From Planotetraspora kaengkrachanensis (GTDB lineage: Bacteria; Actinomycetota; Actinomycetes; Streptosporangiales; Streptosporangiaceae): DNA of 64,000 nt. Positions 8,187-16,526 of this stretch are shown in pieces. The notes beneath the pieces are model-generated. The model was not told the origin of the DNA. It worked only from the letters and a program-made list of their open reading frames with translations, and did no database searches. Every line of letters begins with the position of its first letter. Position 1 is the stretch's first letter. The stretch covers positions 186,001-250,000 of the forward strand of contig NZ_BONV01000004.1 of the NCBI RefSeq assembly GCF_016862895.1, read 5' to 3'. The translations under genes and the position numbers were made by a program.

Positions 8187-8488
8187 TGCCAACCGCATGT
8201 CGCAGACCGGCACGTTCTAGCTGCAGCGATAAAGGCGAGGGCACAGATCATCGTCGCGTCGAACCTCAGGACTTTCCTCCAGAGCACCTGGTGCCCTGGG
8301 ACATTGAGGCGAAGTCTCCTGATGACTTCGTGCTGGACCAGATCGACCTTGACGGACGAGTCGTCTGGGCTTGTGTGCAGCAGATCGCGGACTCACGCAT
8401 CAGCCCGCCGGAGACCGTAGACGATGTGCTCGACGCTTTGGAGAAAGCAGGCCTCGTAGAGTCGGTTGCTGCGCTTCGGGCTGGTTAG
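8187..8488 (+). pseudogene. PIN-domain toxin, C-terminal half, frameshifted
   Basis: Frame 1 reads DRHVLAAAIKARAQIIVASN (8205 on), the conserved third acidic motif region of PIN-domain ribonuclease toxins. The frame breaks near 8266 and continues one frame over as DFPPEHLVPWDIEAKSPDDF then VDDVLDALEKAGLVESVAAL to the stop at 8488. The N-terminal half with the first catalytic Asp is missing and no antitoxin is present. Its left end abuts the transposase remnant, so an IS insertion probably destroyed it. Confidence 0.75.
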
Positions 8489-8846
8489 CAGCTCGGCGGC
8501 CGTGATCTATTGCCTTGTGGCCGCCTACAGCGAATTCGCTGCAGCGTTGACCGAACTGTCGCCGTATGGCTGAGCCACTCGGATGCGGCCGCACACAAGC
8601 GACTGCTCGCTGACGCTGATCGTCCGCCGTGTCCGCGTTCGTCACCGCTGCTTCGGAGCGTCTCCTGGGCGGAGAGTGGACACGCCGACGGGCCCGCCTG
8701 GGTGATGGCGAGCAATCAGGACTTCCAGCCCCAGCCCGTCAGCCCACGACCGTCCACACCGGACGTGGTCATCCCTGGGCGGAGACGTCCCGACGGCACG
8801 CGTCAGGACATCTCCGCCGAGAGGATGACCCGTGGGTGCCTCAGGG
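8489..8846. other. Intergenic stretch without a recognised gene
   Basis: 358 bp. Contains the perfect 14-bp palindrome CAGCGAATTCGCTG (8528-8541). Open frames here match nothing I know and have poor starts. Confidence 0.4.
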
Positions 8847-9476
8847 TCAGACCTCGGGGCGCACGGCGGCGAAGAAGCCGCTGCTCCAGTAACCACTGAG
8901 ACTGTCGATCCTGACCACCGCGCCGGTATGGGGGGCGGCGATCACCTTGTCGTGTCCTATGTACATGCCCACGTGGCCGCCGCCGTCGGTGAAGATGAGG
9001 TCGCCAGGCTTGAGATGTGCCAGGGAGACCTTCTTCCTGACGGCGCTGATCATTGACCACGTCGTGCGCGGGAGCGTGATTCCGGCCTTGCGCCAGGCGA
9101 ACTGGACCAGTCCCGAGCAGTCGAACGCCGCTGGGCCCGTGGCACCCCACACGTAGGGGTCGCCGAGGTGATCTGTCGCCACCTCGATGGCGCGTTTGGC
9201 CTTCGCCTGCTGGAGAGCGGACTTGGTGGCCTTCATGCTCGCGGAGGCTTCCGCCATTAACGCCACGAGAATCTCATGGGTGTACTGGGTGGCCCCCGCA
9301 ACGGGTCGTGCGGCGGGCTCAGGTGGGAAGACCGTCGATGCCGGGGGCGTGACTGTCACTGTCCCCGAATCGGCGGACGCAGGGACTGCGCTGAAGGCCC
9401 CTATTGAGGCAGTGAGCGCGGCGCTGCTGAGCGTGACGCAGGCAATGCGGAACAGAGTGGTGGGGTTGGCAGGCAA
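8847..9476 (-). CDS. Secreted NlpC/P60 peptidoglycan endopeptidase
   Basis: Extracellular cell-wall hydrolase of 209 residues that cuts within the peptide stems. A signal peptide covers residues 1 to about 35 (hydrophobic core LSSAALTASIGAFSA, cleavage near ASA-DSG). A short spacer and helical stretch follow, then the NlpC/P60 domain from about 92: the catalytic Cys120 in DCSGLVQF, His168 in GGGHVGMYIG and the third polar residue His183. A c-di-AMP riboswitch lies in its leader, the standard actinobacterial arrangement for wall hydrolases, which ties expression to osmotic and wall homeostasis. The gene itself looks intact although it lies among broken genes. Confidence 0.92.
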   Translation of the reverse strand: MPANPTTLFRIACVTLSSAALTASIGAFSAVPASADSGTVTVTPPASTVFPPEPAARPVAGATQYTHEILVALMAEASASMKATKSALQQAKAKRAIEVATDHLGDPYVWGATGPAAFDCSGLVQFAWRKAGITLPRTTWSMISAVRKKVSLAHLKPGDLIFTDGGGHVGMYIGHDKVIAAPHTGAVVRIDSLSGYWSSGFFAAVRPEV

Positions 9477-9490
9477 GGGGGGCTCCTAGG

Positions 9491-9645
9491 GTCTTCCGCT
9501 TGCGCCTACCGGGTTAGCTGACGGATTCGGGCAGGGAAGTCGCCCTACGGCGCTTGGCGCGCCGATTCACCCCAGACCTTCATCGAAGGTCGACTGGTTC
9601 CCCGGCTCCGTACCTCCTTGTTGCACGGATTCGGCAGATCACCGG
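9491..9645 (-). promoter_or_regulatory. c-di-AMP riboswitch (ydaO/yuaA type)
   Basis: The transcript upstream of the NlpC/P60 gene contains the conserved blocks GGGGTGAATC (minus strand, 9564-9573), GTAGGGCGAC, CCCGAATCCGTCAGC and AGCTAACCCGGTAGGC (9503-9518), in the family order and spacing, with the earlier GCCGAATCCGTGCAACAAGG segment. In actinobacteria this class turns off wall-hydrolase genes when c-di-AMP binds. The start codon follows the last block by about 25 nt. Confidence 0.92.
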
Positions 9646-9898
9646 CGCCCTGGGGGGCGGAGAGGACATGGCGGCGGTGACGGTGGATGTTCGCTTCGAA
9701 CACGGCCGGCCGTCCGTGTCCGCGACGGCGGCGCCACGCTGGGTGCCGCTGTAAGGCAAGGAACGTACCAATACGCGCATATTGCCGTAAAGGGCATGAA
9801 ACGGTAAAGAGCACACAAAAAGGATCAAAACGCAAGAAACCGCAGATCAGAGCACCTATTGGCTGCCAATGTGATGCTCGTCACACATGTTCGGAGGG
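9646..9898. other. Riboswitch-gene promoter region and low-GC stretch
   Basis: The promoter of the riboswitch transcript must lie here on the minus strand. From about 9755 to 9865 the sequence is distinctly AT-richer, with runs such as CACACAAAAAGGATC, unlike its surroundings. No gene recognised. Confidence 0.4.
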
Positions 9899-9948
9899 CA
9901 AGGTTCCTGACGGCTCCTGCGGGATCGGCGGAACGGGCGTCGCCTGCC
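9899..9948 (+). repeat. msrA 3'-end repeat, copy B
   Basis: 44 of 50 bases match 5090-5139 of msrA, same orientation; translated it still reads [16 protein letters not shown]. There is no msrA body upstream of it. Confidence 0.75.
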
Positions 9949-10202
9949 GGCGCGTCGGCAGACACGGCTCTTCAATGGCTCGAGTCAGGCCACTGCCAGC
10001 AGCCGTCAGTGTCCAGGCCGCCTGTTCGGTTGATACCGCGTTCGGTGAACGAGGCGCGTGGCCAGGTCGAGGTGGCCGTCGTCCCGCATGGACCGCGGCG
10101 TGTGCAGCACGTCAGGATGGGCGGATGGTGGAGAGCGAAGCGGATCTGATGACGTTGCTGCGCCGGCTTGACGATCCTGAGTGACTGGAGTGGCCAAGGG
10201 GC

Positions 10203-10295
10203 TACAGCACCTGGTCCCCCAAGGTGATGGTGGCCGCGATGCCTGGAACGCCGCTGATCGACCTGCCGCGCTGGGCCAGCCAGGCATCTGATCAT
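10203..10295 (-). pseudogene. Fragment of a serine beta-lactamase-like gene
   Basis: Minus strand reads GVPGIAATITLGDQVL then a stop, the start of the beta-lactamase/transpeptidase fold. Bases 10203-10252 match the corresponding part of the intact serine hydrolase gene at 14507-14556 at about 42 of 50 positions. Nothing of the catalytic part remains. Confidence 0.55.
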
Positions 10296-10338
10296 TGCGT
10301 TCGTGATGGTTGGCGATGCCAAGCCGCTGAGGCCGCCG

Positions 10339-10665
10339 CTAGCAACTCTCTTCGATCACCAGGAGACAACCGCCTCCCTGCTTGGACCACTCCGTCACGC
10401 TGATGAGCGAATTGGCGTCCTTCAACGACTCGAGCCATCGCTGGTGCTGACGTCCACGATCAGTCGGTGAATCCGCCCAGTTGACCGGACCTCCGAATCG
10501 CCAGTACCCGATTCGGACCTCACGGTCGGCGAAGAGATCAGCCGCACGCGCCGGATCAACCCGGTAGGTGTCGCCTGGCACACGTGCCCACTCCTGCCCG
10601 GTGTCGTCCCATAGGCGATCGTTCAGACGCCGATTGGAATTCAGGCCCTTCTTCTTCGCCATCAT
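10339..10665 (-). CDS. Hypothetical protein
   Basis: A 108-residue hydrophilic protein beginning MMAKKKGLNSNRRLNDR, with a basic N-terminus and a Trp-rich middle (RIGYWRFGGPVNWADS). I do not recognise a family. There is no signal peptide or membrane segment. A larger frame to 11145 runs antisense over the nucleotidyltransferase-like gene and is unlikely to be the real start. The ribosome-binding site is weak; codon use is ordinary for the window. It is divergent from the gene starting at 10795. Confidence 0.5.
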   Translation of the reverse strand: MMAKKKGLNSNRRLNDRLWDDTGQEWARVPGDTYRVDPARAADLFADREVRIGYWRFGGPVNWADSPTDRGRQHQRWLESLKDANSLISVTEWSKQGGGCLLVIEESC

Positions 10666-10794
10666 CCGGCCACCGTACGGTTGATCGAGCCGAGCCGAAA
10701 CGCATTTAGATCCCGGCGCCGAGCTAGGGGTTCGGTGATCTCGCGGCGGCCATCGGAGAAGGAGACCGCCGCGATCGCCCGCGATACTGGGCCC

Positions 10795-11400
10795 GTGACA
10801 CCAGCGGATGACGTGGTTCGACGCCAGGACGCCCTCCAAGGCGAGGCGGAGGCGGTGAGCCTCGATCTGGAACTGCAGGAGCGTTTGTCCACTCTGGGCG
10901 ATCCGGTCCGGGTGGGCAGCGCCGCGCTCGGCCTGATGGTCCGCCGCGACCTGGACATGACGACCACATGTCCCGCTCTCGGCATGCCGGTCACCGAGGC
11001 CGTCGCGCAGCTCGGCGCCCGCCTGGCCGTCCACCCTCGCGTACGGCAGGTGCAGTTTCGCGACGACACCGGGCATTGGAACACCGACCCGGCCTATCCG
11101 GACGGGCTCTACCTCGGCGTCCGGTATCGCTCCCCTCAGGGGCACGACTGGACTCTCGACCTGTGGTTCGTGGACGAACCCGAGCGACAGCCCGACCTCG
11201 CCGATCTGCGAACGATGCCGCCGCGCCTCACCGGCGAAGCCCGCGTCGCGATATTGCGGATCAAGGACGCCTGGGCGGATCGGCCCGAGTACGGAGTGGC
11301 CGTACGCGGCGTCGACGTCTACCGATCAGTGCTGGACGACGGAGTCCGTACGCCAGAGCAGTTCACTCAGTGGTTGTCGGCCCGTAGCCACCGTTCGTGA
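10795..11400 (+). CDS. Nucleotidyltransferase-like protein
   Basis: A 201-residue protein with a polymerase-beta-type nucleotidyltransferase signature: VRVGSAALGLMVRRDLD at residues 38-54, that is GS (41-42) followed by Asp52 and Asp54. A C-terminal region (GLYLGVRYRSPQGHDWTLDL) resembles proteins annotated as nucleotidyltransferase-domain hypotheticals in actinobacteria. The target is unknown; it could modify a small molecule or act in a toxin-like way. Start set at the GTG at 10795: GATACT lies 7 nt upstream, fitting a leaderless transcript, while the longer frame from 10681 has no supporting signal. Confidence 0.6.
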   Translation: MTPADDVVRRQDALQGEAEAVSLDLELQERLSTLGDPVRVGSAALGLMVRRDLDMTTTCPALGMPVTEAVAQLGARLAVHPRVRQVQFRDDTGHWNTDPAYPDGLYLGVRYRSPQGHDWTLDLWFVDEPERQPDLADLRTMPPRLTGEARVAILRIKDAWADRPEYGVAVRGVDVYRSVLDDGVRTPEQFTQWLSARSHRS

Positions 11401-11430
11401 CCTGGTCGGGCATGGGTCGAGCTGCGCGCG

Positions 11431-12084
11431 TCATTGCGAGGTGAGGCCCGCTTCGTGGGCAAGGACGGCCGCCTGGACCCGGTTGCGCAGGTCGAGCCGG
11501 GTGAAGATGGCGCTGACGTGACCCTTGACGGTCCCCTCGACGAGGTTGAGCCTGCGGGCGATCTGGGCGTTGGACAACCCGGCGCCCAGCAGGGCCAGCA
11601 CGTCGCGTTCCCGTTCGGTGAGCGCTGCCGTCCTGGTGCGTGCGGTCGTCGCGCGGCTGAGTCCGGTGGAGCGTAGTTCGCCGATGATCCGTGCGGCCAC
11701 CCTCGGTGACAGGTACGCGCCGCCCGCGGCGACCGCGTGGACGCCGGCGATCAGCTCGCGGGGGTTGCCTGACTTGAGGAGGAAGCCGCGGGCGCCTTCG
11801 TCGAGCGCCCGGGCCACGTAGGCGTCGTCGCCGAAGGTGGTGAGGATGGCGACGGCGACCGCCGGGGCCGCGCGGGAGATCTCGGCGCCGGCGGCCAGAC
11901 CGTCCAACCGGGGCATGCGGATGTCGAGCAGGGCGACGTCCGGGCGAAGCGCGAGGGCGAGCTCGATCGCCTCCCGCCCGTCGCCGGCTTCGGCGATCAC
12001 TTCGATGTCGGGGTCGGTGGCGAGGATGGCGCGGACGCCGGCTCGGATCAGTTCGTCGTCGTCGGCCAGCAGGATCCTGATCAT
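11431..12084 (-). CDS. LuxR/NarL-type response regulator
   Basis: DNA-binding response regulator of 217 residues. The receiver domain carries acidic residues DDD at 8-10, the phospho-acceptor Asp54 in LLDIRMP and the conserved Lys near 104. The C-terminal LuxR helix-turn-helix contains LTERERDVLALLGAGLSNAQ and VEGTVKGHVSAIFTRL. Its ATG overlaps the stop of the upstream histidine kinase by 4 bp, so the two are translationally coupled and form a cognate pair. The kinase and a membrane-anchored serine hydrolase precede it on the same strand, which suggests a cell-wall or beta-lactam stress circuit (inference). Confidence 0.93.
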   Translation of the reverse strand: MIRILLADDDELIRAGVRAILATDPDIEVIAEAGDGREAIELALALRPDVALLDIRMPRLDGLAAGAEISRAAPAVAVAILTTFGDDAYVARALDEGARGFLLKSGNPRELIAGVHAVAAGGAYLSPRVAARIIGELRSTGLSRATTARTRTAALTERERDVLALLGAGLSNAQIARRLNLVEGTVKGHVSAIFTRLDLRNRVQAAVLAHEAGLTSQ

Positions 12085-13178
12085 GCTTCTTCCCGTTGGG
12101 GCAGCGTGGCCACGAGCTGGAACTCGTGATCACATGGTCCGGCGTGGAGGGTACCGCCGAGGAGCCGGATGTGTTCCCGCAGCCCTGACAGTCCGGTCCG
12201 TGTGCCGCGGCCACGCCGCGCGTTCGGTGGCACGGCGTTGGTGACGGTCACCGTGGTGGTGCCGGCCGCGGTCGCCAGCCGTACCTGTACGGCCGCTCCG
12301 GCCGCGTGCTTCGCGGCGTTGGTCAGCGCCTCCTGGACGACGCGGCGTGCGGCGATGTCCACCGACGGCGGCAGGTGCCGTTCGCCCGGCCACTCCAGGG
12401 TCACGGGCAGACCGGCCTGGACGGCGCGTTCGACGATGTCCTCGACGCGGTCGGTGCCCGGCAGCAGGGGCGCGGGCTCGTCGGCCCGTAACACGGTGAG
12501 GATCTCGGCGAGTCGCTCGATCGCCTCCCCGGCTCCGGTCCGCAGGTCCGCCGCCGTCGCCCGGTGCCGTTCGTCGAGTTCGGGTGCGATCTCCAGTGCT
12601 CCGGCGCGCAACGCCAGCAGGCTCAGCTCATGTCCGAGCGTGTCGTGCATGTCGCGGGCGATGCGGTGGCGCTCATGCATCCGGGCCCGTTCGGCGGTGG
12701 CGGCGACCAGTTCGGCCTGCTGATGGAGGGAACGGCCCAGAGCCCAGGGCAGTACCACCGTCAGGCCCAGCAGCAGCAGGCCCGTGGCCCACGCGTCATC
12801 CGCGGCCAGGAGGAGCAGGAGGCTCAGCGTGCCCCCCGCCGCGACCACGCCCAGCGCGCGGACCGGCTGGGGCGTCCGCCGACCGGCGAGCAGACTGAAC
12901 ACGAAGATCGCCCCTGCGAAGGCGCTGCTCCACACCGGGACGGCGCCGGCCATGCCCACCGCCGTCGCGACGCTCGTCACGGCGCACACTCCCAGTGAGA
13001 TGACCGGGTACGACGTGACGAGCGCGGCGGCCACGACGAGAGCCGGCAGGGCGCCCGCCCACGCCCACACGGGCATTTCTGCGGAGGACAGGACGACGAC
13101 GACCAGCAGTGCCGCGAGCACGCTCAGCGCCCACGGTGATACGGGCCACCTGGCCGGCCATCCGCGGCCGTCGTTCAT
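12081..13178 (-). CDS. Sensor histidine kinase (HisKA_3, NarL-partner type)
   Basis: Membrane histidine kinase of 365 residues. The N-terminal part has about five closely spaced hydrophobic helices and no large extracellular domain, so it probably senses a membrane-linked signal. The dimerisation/phosphoacceptor block HRIARDMHDTLGHELSLLAL carries the His that passes phosphate to the regulator. The ATP-binding domain is degenerate in the usual way (RRVVQEALTNAAKHA, then GRGTRTGLSGLREHI). Start chosen at the ATG at 13178 (MNDGRGW), just 13 bp after the preceding serine hydrolase; a longer frame would overlap that gene. It overlaps the regulator by 4 bp. Confidence 0.9.
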   Translation of the reverse strand: MNDGRGWPARWPVSPWALSVLAALLVVVVLSSAEMPVWAWAGALPALVVAAALVTSYPVISLGVCAVTSVATAVGMAGAVPVWSSAFAGAIFVFSLLAGRRTPQPVRALGVVAAGGTLSLLLLLAADDAWATGLLLLGLTVVLPWALGRSLHQQAELVAATAERARMHERHRIARDMHDTLGHELSLLALRAGALEIAPELDERHRATAADLRTGAGEAIERLAEILTVLRADEPAPLLPGTDRVEDIVERAVQAGLPVTLEWPGERHLPPSVDIAARRVVQEALTNAAKHAAGAAVQVRLATAAGTTTVTVTNAVPPNARRGRGTRTGLSGLREHIRLLGGTLHAGPCDHEFQLVATLPQREEA

Positions 13179-13191
13179 CACGCCGCCGACG

Positions 13192-14706
13192 CTATCCCGT
13201 GGCAAGTCGGGCGGATCCGTCCGGTACAGGCGGAGCTTCGACTGAGCGGCGCGCACGGATCAGAGCGACGACGCGGACGGTCAACACGCCGATGTTCATC
13301 ACGGTCGCGACCGCGGACCAGGCGACCAGCGGCACCGAGTAGTAACACAACTGGAGGAAGGTCATGTCCCGTCCGCCTCCCACGATTCGACCGAGCAGGT
13401 CCGGCAGGGTGATCAGCAGGGCGAGGGGGACGACCCGGGGCGTCAGCCGCAGGGCGAGTCGCCACGACGGCCGGGGGGCGAGCCGGGCCGCCCAGTCCCG
13501 CGTGTGCCGCAGATTGCGGACGCCGAGGAACGCACTCAGCAGTGTGAGGGCGGCGAGCAACAGGTCGACGATGAGTCGCACCGGGGCGCCCGTTTGCGGC
13601 TCGCCGCCGGCCACGAGAGTGGCCAGCTCGTCCGTCAACGCGGCGACTCCCTCGTTGCCGAGGCCGATGCCGCTGTTGCCGATGACCGCGATGCCGTAGC
13701 CGCCGGGGAGCAGGAGCTCGTCGGAGGTGTAGGTGAACCAGATGCCGTTGTGGTGGACCCGCCCCTTCAGGTCGGTGTCCCAGCCCATGCCGTACGTCCA
13801 CCGTGGGTCGGAAGAGGTGTGCATGGCCGCGACGCTCGCGGCCGAGACCAGGCGGGTCCCGTTCGCGGCCAGGCCCCCGCTGTTCTGCAGGATCAGCCAT
13901 TGCGCCATGTCATCGGCGGTCGTGATCACGCCGTCCGAGCCGTTGACGAACCGGATCGGTTCGGTGGCGGGAATCGACATGCCATATGCGTAGATGTATC
14001 CCTTACGCAGGTTATCGGGGAGATCACGCGGAGTCTGGTTGATCGTGGTGGTCGCGCGCATGCCGATCGGCTCGAACACGTCACGCCGCATGTAGTCCGC
14101 GAACGGCTCACCGGTGACGACTTCCACCAGGCGGGCGGCGAGGTGGTAGTTCGTGTTCGTGTAGTAATGCTTCGTGCCGGGCTCGGCGGCCAGCGTCGCA
14201 TCGCGCGCACGCGTCACCGCGGCCGCCGGCGAGGCCGGCTGCGGCAGGCTCTTCTCCGGGAAGGTGCCGTCGGTGATCCCGGAGGTCTGGTTCAGCAGCT
14301 CGCGTACCGTGATTCGCGCCCCGCGCGGGTCGGCGATCCGGAAATCCGGCAGGTAGTCGCGCACCGGCGCGTCCAGTGTCACCTTTCCCGCCTCGGCCAG
14401 CCGCATGACGGCGAGCGCCGTGAACGACTTGCTGACCGACGCCACCGGCATCGGCGTCGTCGCGGTCACGGCGGCACCCGCCGAGTCATGGCCGTACCCG
14501 CCCGTGTACAGCACCTGGTCGCCCTTGGTGATGGCGACCGCGATGCCTGGATAGCCGGCCTTGCCGGCGAAGCCGGACACGACCTGTTCCACGGCCGCCG
14601 CGTCCGGCGCCGTCGCCGCGAACCCCGTGTCCGCGGCGGACGACACCATCAGCCCGGCGGCGACCGCCGCCACCACACCGGACCACCGTTTCCTGCTGTT
14701 TCGCAC
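13192..14706 (-). CDS. Membrane-anchored serine hydrolase (beta-lactamase/D-Ala-D-Ala carboxypeptidase family)
   Basis: A 504-residue exported protein with the class C beta-lactamase/penicillin-binding fold. A signal peptide spans residues 1-31. The active-site S90-V-S-K93 sits in PVASVSKSFTAL, the second motif is Y182-T-N184 and a HNG motif near 325 takes the KTG position. After the catalytic domain (to about 370) come three or four hydrophobic helices that anchor the C-terminus in the membrane, a layout seen in actinobacterial FmtA/EstB-like proteins. It heads an operon with the histidine kinase and response regulator below it. A decayed copy of its N-terminal region lies at 10203-10295. 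Confidence 0.9.
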   Translation of the reverse strand: MRNSRKRWSGVVAAVAAGLMVSSAADTGFAATAPDAAAVEQVVSGFAGKAGYPGIAVAITKGDQVLYTGGYGHDSAGAAVTATTPMPVASVSKSFTALAVMRLAEAGKVTLDAPVRDYLPDFRIADPRGARITVRELLNQTSGITDGTFPEKSLPQPASPAAAVTRARDATLAAEPGTKHYYTNTNYHLAARLVEVVTGEPFADYMRRDVFEPIGMRATTTINQTPRDLPDNLRKGYIYAYGMSIPATEPIRFVNGSDGVITTADDMAQWLILQNSGGLAANGTRLVSAASVAAMHTSSDPRWTYGMGWDTDLKGRVHHNGIWFTYTSDELLLPGGYGIAVIGNSGIGLGNEGVAALTDELATLVAGGEPQTGAPVRLIVDLLLAALTLLSAFLGVRNLRHTRDWAARLAPRPSWRLALRLTPRVVPLALLITLPDLLGRIVGGGRDMTFLQLCYYSVPLVAWSAVATVMNIGVLTVRVVALIRARRSVEAPPVPDGSARLATG

Positions 14707-14819
14707 AGCGCGCTCCCGTCGTCTCGTTGACGACGGTCACGCTAGGGATCGCGCCCTCTCGGTACAGGACCCGAAGGACACGGCCCGCCCCTGACTTTCG
14801 TCAGGCTGAGCTCCTGAGC

Positions 14820-15420
14820 TCACGCCGGGTACGGAGAGGTCTCGCGTGCCGATCGGAGCGCGCCCGCCCACCAGGCCAGTTGGTCGAGCAACGCCTTGGC
14901 GTACCCGGAGGCCTCGGGGTCGAGCGGACGACCGTCCTGCCAGGCCGTGAAGTAGTTCGGGAAGGCCAGACCGTCGCGGATCGTCACCGCGTGCAGTTCG
15001 GTCAGGACGTTCTCCAGGTGAAGTACGGCATGCCTGCCGCCTGCCGCCTGCCGCCCCGCCGTAGCTGACGAAGGCGACGGGCTTGGCCGTCCACTGGGTG
15101 AAGTGCCAGTCGATGGCCGCCTTCAGCGACGCGGGATAGCTGTGGTTGTACTCGGGAGTGACCACGATGAACGCGTCAGCGGCTTCCAGCGCCGAGGTCA
15201 GCGCCGCCATCCCGGCCGGGCGAGGGTAGCCGTCGCCCGCGAACTTCGGCGGCGCCGCGGGCAGGGCCAGCGGGATCTCGACCTGGGCCAGGTCGACGAC
15301 GTTCACCTCGAATCCGCCGTGAGTGCGGGCCTGATCGGCGACCCAGGAGGCCACCGCTGGACCGAACCGTCCTTCCCGGACGCTTCCGACGATGATCACC
15401 AAGTTGTGCTTGTCATCCAT
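14820..15420 (-). pseudogene. NADPH-dependent FMN reductase, frameshifted at a 7-bp tandem repeat
   Basis: Flavodoxin-like reductase that would be about 198 residues if intact. From the ATG at 15420 the frame reads NLVIIVGSVREGRFGPAVAS, then VTPEYNHSYPASLKAAIDWH, the family flavin-binding blocks, up to FVSYGGAAGG. There it leaves frame within three tandem copies of GCCTGCC (plus strand, 15032-15052). Removing exactly one copy restores SYGGAAGGRHAVLHLENVLT and the normal C-terminus (TAWQDGRPLDPEASGYAKAL) ending at 14820. So this is either a slippage-inactivated gene, a phase-variable one, or a sequencing artefact. It is divergent from a regulator that is itself frameshifted. Confidence 0.8.
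15032..15052. repeat. Three tandem 7-bp units (GCCTGCC) that break the reductase frame
   Basis: Units at 15032-15038, 15039-15045 and 15046-15052. Two copies would keep the gene in frame; three do not. Confidence 0.9.
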
Positions 15421-15533
15421 GCCCACCACGATCAGGCCGTCGTGACGGTGACAACCAGACCGCACTCAGGCTGGCCCCCGGAGGGCCACGCTGAGCACGC
15501 CGCGGTCGAAGTGCGCCGCCATATGCTTCCGGC

Positions 15534-16369
15534 ATGGGTACGCCGCTGGGGGATTTCATCCGGGCCAAGCGCGACAGCGTCCAGCCGGAGTCGTTCGGAC
15601 TGCCGGAGCGAGGCCGCCGCCGGTCGCCTGGTCTGCGACGCTCGGATCTGGCTGCTCGAGCCGGCGTCAGCGTCGAGTACCTGACCCGTATCGAGCAGGG
15701 TCGTGACCGCAACCCCTCGGTGGCGGTGGTGAACGCGCTCGCCGATGCGCTCAGCCTCGACCCTTCTGAGCGAAACCACCTGCGCTACCTGGCCAAGATC
15801 GCCGGCGGTGAATGTTCCGGCCGTACCCGGCCCGCACCGCCGCAGCGCGACGTCCGGCCGTCCATCCTGGAGACGCTCCGCCTTCTTGAACCGGGGATCG
15901 CGGTGGTGACGAACCGGCTGGGCGACGTCCTCGCCCACACCAGCGGCTACGAGTTGGTGATGGGCGAGACCGGGTTGCTCGACGCAGACGCGCCGAACCT
16001 CACCCGGTACGTCTTCACCGACCCCGGCGCCCGGAAGGTCTTCGCCGACTGGGACGACGTCGCGGACGAGCAGGCCTTCGACCTGTGGCTCGCGCCATCC
16101 GTCGAGAACTCCGAGTGGCTCACCGCGGAGCTCGCGCCCGTCGCCGGGCCCGAATTCACGCGGCGCCTGAACCGTCCGTGGTTCCGCGACGTGGAGTGCT
16201 CCGGCTCAACCACTCATCCGGGCACGAACTCCGGCTGCTCCGCGAGACGCTCGACCTCTCCTCGGACGCGCAACAACTGGTGGTTCTGCTCCCCGCAGAC
16301 GAGGAGACGGCCCAGAGCATCGATCGGCTCCGTCGTGGGCTCCCGGGCCGCCTCCGCGCGATCTCGTAG
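15534..16369 (+). pseudogene. XRE-family MmyB-type regulator, frameshifted near its 3' end
   Basis: Helix-turn-helix regulator of about 277 residues if repaired. The N-terminus has the XRE domain (GLRRSDLAARAGVSVEYLTR, residues 34-53) and the MmyB-like domain (ILETLRLLEPGIAVVTNRLG). After FTRRLNR at about 16171-16205 the frame is lost; the correct C-terminus, HSSGHELRLLRETLDLSSDA to a stop at 16369, continues in the next frame. The unshifted frame would run on to 16811 over the antisense NmrA gene, which is not credible. It is divergent from, and presumably regulated, the equally frameshifted FMN reductase. Confidence 0.75.
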
Positions 16370-16511
16370 CGCACCAGGTCACGTTTTCGAGGCTGGTACG
16401 AGGCCGTCCTCCATCGAGCCCTGGCCCACATCGCCATCCCCCTCGGCACGGTCGACGGGGTCGTGGACGCGCTCTTTACGGGCATCGCCGCCGCAGCCCG
16501 CGGAGACTGAT
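16370..16511 (+). other. Possible C-terminal gene remnant
   Basis: One frame reads WYEAVLHRALAHIAIPLGTV then DALFTGIAAAARGD and a stop at 16511, amphipathic and helical, with no start. It could be the tail of a lost regulator. I cannot name the family. Confidence 0.25.
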
Positions 16512-16526
16512 ACGCCTGAGCAGTGC

